DNA of 64,000 nucleotides from Ottelia alismoides (Eukaryota; Streptophyta; Magnoliopsida; Alismatales; Hydrocharitaceae), in NCBI GenBank assembly GCA_037367405.1, contig JAZKJV010003124.1, positions 124,001 to 188,000 of the forward strand, in the 5' to 3' direction. The position numbers and the translations under genes are program-made. The notes beneath the pieces were generated by a model. That model saw nothing but the letters and a program-made list of their open reading frames with translations. It was not told the DNA's origin and searched no databases. Numbering within the stretch: the stretch's first letter is position 1; the number at the start of each line of letters is the position of its first letter. Positions 57,887 through 64,000 of this stretch are shown here, one piece after another.

Positions 57887-59886
57887 TGTTAGCCATGTGA
57901 TCCCAAGGCAAACTATTCCTACAAAAAATGTTTTTGTAATGTTTAATTTGTCATTTCCTGTATGACATTAATTGAATGAATGCACTGTAAGGTCCCTCAA
58001 TACAACTAATGTTATGTACCATGATCATCGTAATGATCATACAATTGTTGATTCAATAGTTGAATCATAGAGGCCGGTACTTGGATGAATATATAAGGAG
58101 TTACATCGGGGGCTCTTCAAGCACCGTCGAATGATTGTTAATAGATGATCTCCAATCTGAGTAGGAGATGGAAATCCTTTTCTCATTAGGCTAATATCTG
58201 ATCGACCTTTTGATGCAGGTCCTTTGCATGAGAATAGATATTTGGAGGTGTCATATTAGTCAGGTCAAAGAGTTAACTTAACGAGATCGAGATAAACAAG
58301 TCCTATGTCATATACTGTCACGATATAGGCACACATCCTCTGAACGGAGACAGATGTGTTGCTATATGTCTAAGTATGTACATTTGGTAGACCAATAGGT
58401 TGATGGCCTAATTAAGGTTTATACATCGACGAGCTGGTGTGCATATGGGGCATATGAGTGCTACGATCTCTTAAAAAGATCATACACATTCACTTGTGAA
58501 TCAAAAAACATGAGCTCAGTCGTGAGGTATTGGGATCGATCAAATTCCATGCATTGTCGTCGTGCTTTGGAAGCACGAAAATAATTTGTAGGTATGATAT
58601 ATGCTTTTTGGAAAGCATATGATCGATACTAACTCCCCAATGATCGAATGAGAAATATAATGACGAAACCCCAAAAATGACAGTGTCAATTGATCTACGT
58701 CTTCAGGTTTATCATAGGTTTTCCAGTATGTATAATGTACATGCATTAGGAATACATGAGAGTGATGTGATCATAAACGATTATATAACCATGAAACTTC
58801 CATTTTCGAGGGAGTGATGAAACATGTTTTGATTTCAGCGGCTCCTCTCAGTATAGAAGTGATCCGATCTTGGTTCAAATTTTGGATATTGATCTGAATG
58901 TGATCTGGATGCAATTAGAAGAATAGATTTACGATCTTGATTTAATCAAGCATCTATGAGAGGTCCATGAGATATGGAGATGTGATCTCAATATCCAAGT
59001 CATTAAACGTGGAACGTACAATCGTCATGTCCTTATATCCAAGCATCTACAGAGAAATAGCATTATTCTTGTAAGAGTTCGAGAATAATTCCATTTTTAT
59101 ATTAAATCCAAACATTGATAGATCGGATAATTAAATGTATTTTTAATTATCATGAAAAATGTGAATTTGATTCATATTATTTAGATGCATGAGAATGATG
59201 ACCTAATATAATTAAATATGATTTAATTATTATGAATAATAATGTGGACATCGTTATCCAATTATTCACATATATATATTATAAATGTGATTTATAATAT
59301 ATTAGAGAGAGCCTACTGTAATATATATATTGATTAGATATTGATGTGAATTGGATTTACATTGGATAGTTATTTGAAAATATAATTTATATTTTAGCTT
59401 GGGTTGTAAATGTGATTCACAAATTTCCAATGGCATGATTGCAATATTCACAAGATAACTATGAATTATTTTCGTGAGATAATTTATAACAATTGTTGTT
59501 GTCAACATTGAAGATTTTCATGAGATACTGTAATCTCGTGAATTGAAAGAAGATCGCCTCCTTCCAATTAAAGGTGGTGGATGGCTACCAAGTCCTAATT
59601 GGAATGGGTGGTCATCCCCCCTTTTAAAGGATGAGGCTAATCTCCTTCCCAATTATCTCCACGGATAATTGATTTTATTTGAAATTAATTTGTATTGATT
59701 ATTCAATATATATTAAATTAAATCAGATTAATTATTATTATGTTTTTACAACAATATCATGACCATTGAAAGAAACACGAATCAATATCATCCATTGATT
59801 CTGTGTTGTCCATGGATTGAGATTCATGGATTCTCAAAATATTATATAAGAAGAGGCACCCCCTGCACTTCAACTTACATCAACAA

Positions 59887-59920
<34 letters not shown>

Positions 59921-60503
59921 TATATCATTCTCACACCACGCTCTCTATATCTTGAGCGCTCGCCCATTCTAACCCTAGAGAGAAGGTTGTCGTCGCCGTC
60001 GCATCGCAGTTGTGTTGCTGCCTCGACTACTCGATAATAACCAACTTGGTAGCAAATTAAAGTGTCGACACATCAACCTTATTATGTAGTATGTATACCT
60101 CTCCATAAACTTAATAAAAATAACATATATAATAGATAACGATGTTCCAAAGAAATAGTACTGGAAAGTACAATCCACGTGCATATAATTTAAGTAACTT
60201 GGATTGCGAGAAGCACATGACTCATCTCCGCGCTCGCAAGCATCTCCTCCGATAGATTGGACTTGATACACGAGGTCTCTTTGCTCAGAGATTCGATCAC
60301 AAGCATGCTACAAGATGTATTCCTTTGTCTAGTACGTGGTTTAAATGAAACAATCCACTAAGTGTTTTGATCATGTGGTTTCATCGATTATTTTTTTTAA
60401 ATTCCGTTGTACCAAGTGACTGGTGCGACTAGTCGCTCTCGATCATATATGATGCGATATTCACGCTTCCGTGACGCGTTTAAGGATTCTCCCATATCCT
60501 TCA
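57887..60503 (+). mobile_element. Solo LTR (2617 bp) related to the LTRs of copia B
   Basis: It starts tgttagccatgtgatccca and ends catatccttca, the two ends of the copia B LTR in reverse orientation relative to 4697-7207. Landmarks throughout correspond: tgaatgaatgcactgtaagg, tgatgatgt-type blocks, catgtggtttcatcgattat and gactagtcg. It is clearly more diverged than the copia B pair. No internal copia sequence is on either side. The flanks gttcg and agtcg share three of five bases. Gag of the gypsy element resumes after it. Confidence 0.85.
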
Positions 60504-61042
60504 AGTCGAAGGAGAGGCTGCTCAATCCCTGTCGCGAGCCTACATGAAGGTGCCCCCAATCAGCCACAAGTCTGACAACATGGTAGCTCATTTCGAGGAT
60601 AAAGGACGAAATCTCCAACCTTAGCATCATTGGTAGCCACTTGTCCAAGATGGACATCATTGAGAAGAGGTCACAAGACCTTAAAAAACTTATCGTCATT
60701 GAGAAAATAACCCATGGACTGGATAAGTTCGATCATATCTCCACGCATTTGGAGATGCTTGTCAGAACCATCAGCGCATGCAACTCAGTGATCGCCACAA
60801 CCAAGACTCTTACTGAGCAGAAGGAGTACGCACCGACACAACCTCTCATCCGAGTCCTCCACCATCTCAACATGTCCATCACGTATACCACGTGCAGGCC
60901 ACTGAGCAGCAATCGCATCAGTAACATAACTAGATGGTGTTGTAACAACCTAAGCTCCAATATGCATGCTAGGAGCAATTCTGTCCACTCCCGCCGCTCA
61001 TCCAATATATCAATGGCGTATGAGATAATGAGAAACAAATGA
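60504..61042 (+). pseudogene. gag C-terminal part of the Athila/Tat gypsy
   Basis: After the solo LTR the frame reads EGEAAQSLSRAYMK, then in another frame LSKMDIIEKRSQDLKKLIVIEKITHGLDKF (60638-60730). The latter resembles the 'KMD..EK' linker after gag of this lineage. CCHC motifs are not visible. Beyond 61042 to 62180 no frame is recognisable. Confidence 0.6.
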
Positions 61043-62180
61043 CCCTCCTTAGGGATAATTTAAGGGTCAGAACTCGGGTAACAAGCCATACCACCAGCAA
61101 CAACATGGAGAAGGTATTTCTAGCCCTATCAATCCCAATACTAGTAGTCTTCGCAGCATGGGAACGATTGGAAACAAGGATGCCAGCAATCCGACTAGTA
61201 GGCACCACAGTTTCACCACCAGCAACCAATTGCTAATTATCAACATTCGTACCTCTCTTAGCACAACTGGTAGTACTCTTCTCGCCCCCATCCTCACTAT
61301 TCTTATCAGGGATACCATCACCAGTCTCACCAGCTTTACCAAAGTTAGAGACCCCAACATGGCAAATCTTATGAGGTTGTGTCGGTAAATCCGATTCTTA
61401 CTTGCCTAGAACATTTGATGAAAAACATGATTGAAATGAGCCAAAATATACATGACCTAACGACTGCCAAGATCGTCATTTGAGCCTAGGTCAAGGGGAA
61501 TCCAAATAACTTCCGACGTAAGGAGCGGTTAGCTTGCGATGTTCTACTCAATTAAGAAGAAAACAATGTGTTTATATCAATTGTTGTTACTCTCAAGAGT
61601 GGTGGGACACTTCGGCCATCAGCATCCGTAAAGGGAAAGCATCATGCTTCTAATGGCGGATCATCATCCGGACCAACATCATGAGCCAAAGAAATTTTTG
61701 GAGGAGCACCATCTACAAGAATTTCACAAAAAATAAAGAAAATACAAAAATATAAAAAGACAACAACAACACCAAACCTAGTGGAGACGCTAGCACTTGC
61801 AGCAGATCCAGAGCTAGACAAAGAAGCCGAGCCTGCATTTTTTAGTACACCACTTGTAGATGATTTTGATTATTTTTGCCATCTACATATACATAATGAT
61901 ATGTACAAATTCTGAAAGACAAAGTTTCTAATTCTGTACATATTCCATTTCACGAAGTAATGAAAAAGCCCCCAAAAATTATTTTTTTTGGAAAATACTT
62001 TTTTGATCATTCAACTGTGGAAATCATTCAAAACTTGGTATTAAACATGCTACCGGTGAAAGCCATAGAGTATATGACTGCAGTAAAGATGAGATCCAAG
62101 GAAGCCTAAACAACAAGATGTCGGTCTTAGCCCCACAATCCCAAAAGCCAGAGTGGGAAGAATGAGAAGCAATCCTCGCT
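61043..62180 (+). other. Degenerate gag-protease linker
   Basis: It lies between recognisable gag and protease of the same element and has no supported frame. ELDKEAEPAFF (61815-61850) may be linker sequence. Confidence 0.4.
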
Positions 62181-62640
62181 ATGGCTACCGTTAACGCCAT
62201 CAACAATCTCCCTTACAAGAAGAAGGACAAGGGAGCGCCACTCATCCGATGCAGCATGTTCAGTCAAGAGTTCAAGCAAATATCGCTCGACAACGGGTCT
62301 TTTGTCAATCTTACACCAGTGTCACTACTCACAGAATTCAAATTAGGACCACTTAAACCCACAAAGATGATTCTGCACTTCGCAAACAATTCAGTCAAAC
62401 AACCTAGGGCATGTTGGATGACGTAATAGTTATGGTTCAGGGAGCCCAGTTCCCTGTTGATTTTTCCGTACTAGACATGGACATCTCTACGTCTATGCTC
62501 CATACCTCCATCATCCTTGACCGGTCGTTCATCCGAATAGCCATGACAGTAGTGAACTAAGGCATCAGAGAGATCACATTCAGCTCCAACAACCACAAAC
62601 TGTAGATAAAGACCATGTTTGAGTCGAAACTAGCGTAGGC
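62181..62640 (+). pseudogene. Aspartic protease region of the Athila/Tat gypsy
   Basis: DNGSFVNLTPVSLLTEFKLGPLKPTKMILHFANNSVKQPRA (62290-62412) is the Athila-type protease. The active site DxGSxVNLMP has Asn in place of the small residue after Asp. After a shift the frame reads VMVQGAQFPVDFSVLDMDIS and ILDRSFIRIAMTVVN, then REITFSSNNHKL to about 62600. Stops are present. Confidence 0.8.
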
Positions 62641-62838
62641 TACATATGAGTTGAGTGTGCTTGCACCAATTTGTTAAGAAGACTACGACTTTCTGACAGA
62701 AATTTAGAATACAAACTTATCCATTGATAATATCGAGATCCACGAATTCCTTATCGCAGAGGAAGGAGCGGAGACAACAATCAAATTCCCCCTGTCGATG
62801 ATCATGAGATATTTGCTGATGCACTGGACGAATTCTGT

Positions 62839-63339
62839 GTGTGCCCTCTAAGCCTCGAAGACCAAGAACATATCAATGATGATTTCCACAACCATGAAGA
62901 TGTTATTGAAAAATTCTGCGAATCATTGACTGGAGACTATGAACAGACTTTGATCGACATTGAGCCGACGAAAGAACCAATCCTTGTAACGATTACCAAA
63001 GTCACCACTGAAGTAGCTCCCACTCCACTAGAGCTCAAACCTCTGCCCTCCAACATGAAGTACGCATTCCTCGCGGGAAAGCCAAATATGTACAACAGAA
63101 TCAATGCTCATCTAGCCGAAGAACAAGAATCTCGCATGATGGAGGTTCTTGAACGAAACTGCCAGGCAATAGGATGGAAGATATCGGATCTCCACGGGAT
63201 CAGTCCATCTATATGCTCTCATAACATCTACCTCGAAGACGACAACAAGCCCTCCTGCGAATTTCAGAGGGGATTAAATCCAAACCTCGGAGAGATCATC
63301 ATGGCAATACAAGAATATTGTGCCGATTATTTGTTCTAA
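62839..63339 (+). pseudogene. RT N-terminal region of the Athila/Tat gypsy
   Basis: LELKPLPSNMKYAFLAGK, EEQESRMMEVLERNCQAIGWKISDLHGISPSICSH and EDDNKPSCEFQRGLNPNLGEIIM (63030-63300) are the blocks that precede and start RT in this lineage. The frame is open for 166 codons and ends at TAA 63337-63339, before the catalytic palm. Confidence 0.85.
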
Positions 63340-63593
63340 CAGGACAAGGCAACTAATCGCTTTTGCAGTCATATTTAAATAACGACACTGGATAAAATGA
63401 GATCAAAACTTGCGAAAATTCTAGAAGAACATCCGTTCCTACTTGCACCGAAAAAAATGAAGAGCAACGGCAATTAAACCCGAACAATCAATCCGATGCA
63501 CCTCATTTTGAAGTCCAAGCCATCTGTGACTCCACCTGTCCGCCCAAGCTCTCGGGAGTCTTTCCATTTTTACCCGAACAAACCACTCCCGCG
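63340..63593 (+). other. No supported feature
   Basis: It may be decayed RT sequence of the preceding element. I see no RT motif. Confidence 0.5.
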
Positions 63594-64000
63594 TAGGGAT
63601 GCAAACGGACATATACGGATACGGATATAGGTATTACCGTATCCTTATCCATTTCCAAATATGAATACAGATGCGGATATGGATATTGACGGATATTAAA
63701 ATTATCTTACCATATCCTTAAAAAAACGGATAAGGATGTTAAACAGATACTGATCACATACAAGTAATGTTATAAATACTCTATAGTAAATATATATGAA
63801 TTGGATGGAAAATACATGATACAATCTTACTAAATGTGTTTGTATCATAAGAATTATACAAATATGGTAAAAGAAGGTATGCAGTTATGTTAGATAGGGA
63901 TAAAAATAAATCTATGACTATATTTATACACGAAAATGGGTATACAAATACGGATACGAATATTTGCGGATATCAAAATAATATCCATATCCGTATCCAT
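63594..64000. mobile_element. hAT-like element or MITE, runs off the right edge
   Basis: tagggatgcaaacgg is a typical hAT terminus. Many ggatacggata/atatccgtatcc words follow at both ends of the stretch (63605-63735 and 63950-64000). The window ends in ccgtatccat, as expected just before the mirrored terminus. The element would be little longer than 0.4 kb, so it is nonautonomous. Confidence 0.6.

Larger units (their letters stand above)
55604..63339 (+). mobile_element. Athila/Tat-type Ty3/gypsy element, decayed, interrupted by a solo LTR
   Basis: In order it has a primer site, a long untranslated region, gag (57557-57886 and 60504-61042), protease (62181-62640) and the start of RT (62839-63339). 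All are on the plus strand and all are broken by stops or shifts. RT palm, RNase H, integrase and the 3' LTR are not in the window. The region in between holds the solo LTR at 57887-60503. Confidence 0.8.

Noticed and set aside
1..64000. Search for CRISPR arrays, bacterial operons, phage or plasmid genes, or a novel defence-like system
   Set aside because: No regularly spaced repeats, no compact same-strand gene clusters and no such protein motifs were seen. The content is plant transposons and one plant gene.

Overview
This window is nuclear DNA of a flowering plant. The evidence is nested Ty1/copia and Ty3/gypsy LTR retrotransposons with tRNA-iMet-type and tRNA-Asp-type primer sites, an RTE-type and several L1-type LINEs, a tRNA-derived SINE, Tourist-, Mutator- and hAT-like MITEs, and one intronless plant-type NKAP/MAS2 gene. 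The LINE types hint at a non-grass monocot, but that is weak inference. I see no bacterial-style operon, CRISPR array, free-standing tRNA or rRNA gene, and no previously undescribed biological system. What is notable is how the insertions are nested and dated against each other.

Layout. 1-3537 (-) is the 5' part of a decayed short-LTR copia (A), sitting in the reverse transcriptase (RT) region of an older + strand copia (D, 3538-4696). Copia D is split at its polypurine tract (PPT) by a 10.66-kb copia (B) on the - strand with 2.5-kb LTRs (4697-15355). The 3' LTR remnant of D follows at 15356-15495. 15875-16490 (-) is a copia scrap (F). 16506-19829 (+) is copia C, which lacks most of its integrase. 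19830-24013 is an unclassified repeat carrying an RTE LINE with perfect 20-bp target duplications. 24269-29223 (+) is copia E, almost intact, with one nonsense codon in gag and nearly no 5' LTR. 29224-30185 (-) is an L1 LINE scrap.

30186-36740 holds gypsy-type noncoding DNA, a second copy of the 19.8-kb repeat (the empty site for the RTE LINE), a chromovirus integrase tail with its 3' LTR, and a possible hAT MITE. 37953-42775 (-) is an L1 complex: one L1 interrupted by a second L1 (16-nt target duplication) and by a SINE (18-nt target duplication), next to a third L1 fragment and a second SINE at 42776-42985.

43555-44997 (-) is the only convincing host gene, an NKAP/MAS2-type nuclear splicing-associated protein. 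Upstream of it lie two abutting Tourist-like MITEs (45531-46132). 47815-55603 is AT-rich, duplicated, LTR-like DNA containing a 388-bp hairpin Mutator-like MITE. 55604-63339 (+) is a decayed Athila/Tat-type gypsy (primer site, gag, protease, RT start), interrupted in gag by a 2.6-kb solo LTR related to the LTRs of copia B. A hAT-like element starts at 63594 and reaches the right edge.

Functionally, the transposon reading frames encode gag, protease, integrase, RT and RNase H (or endonuclease and RT for LINEs), and nearly all are broken. Only copia E and the gag-protease frame of copia B remain close to coding. The NKAP gene is the one cellular function here.
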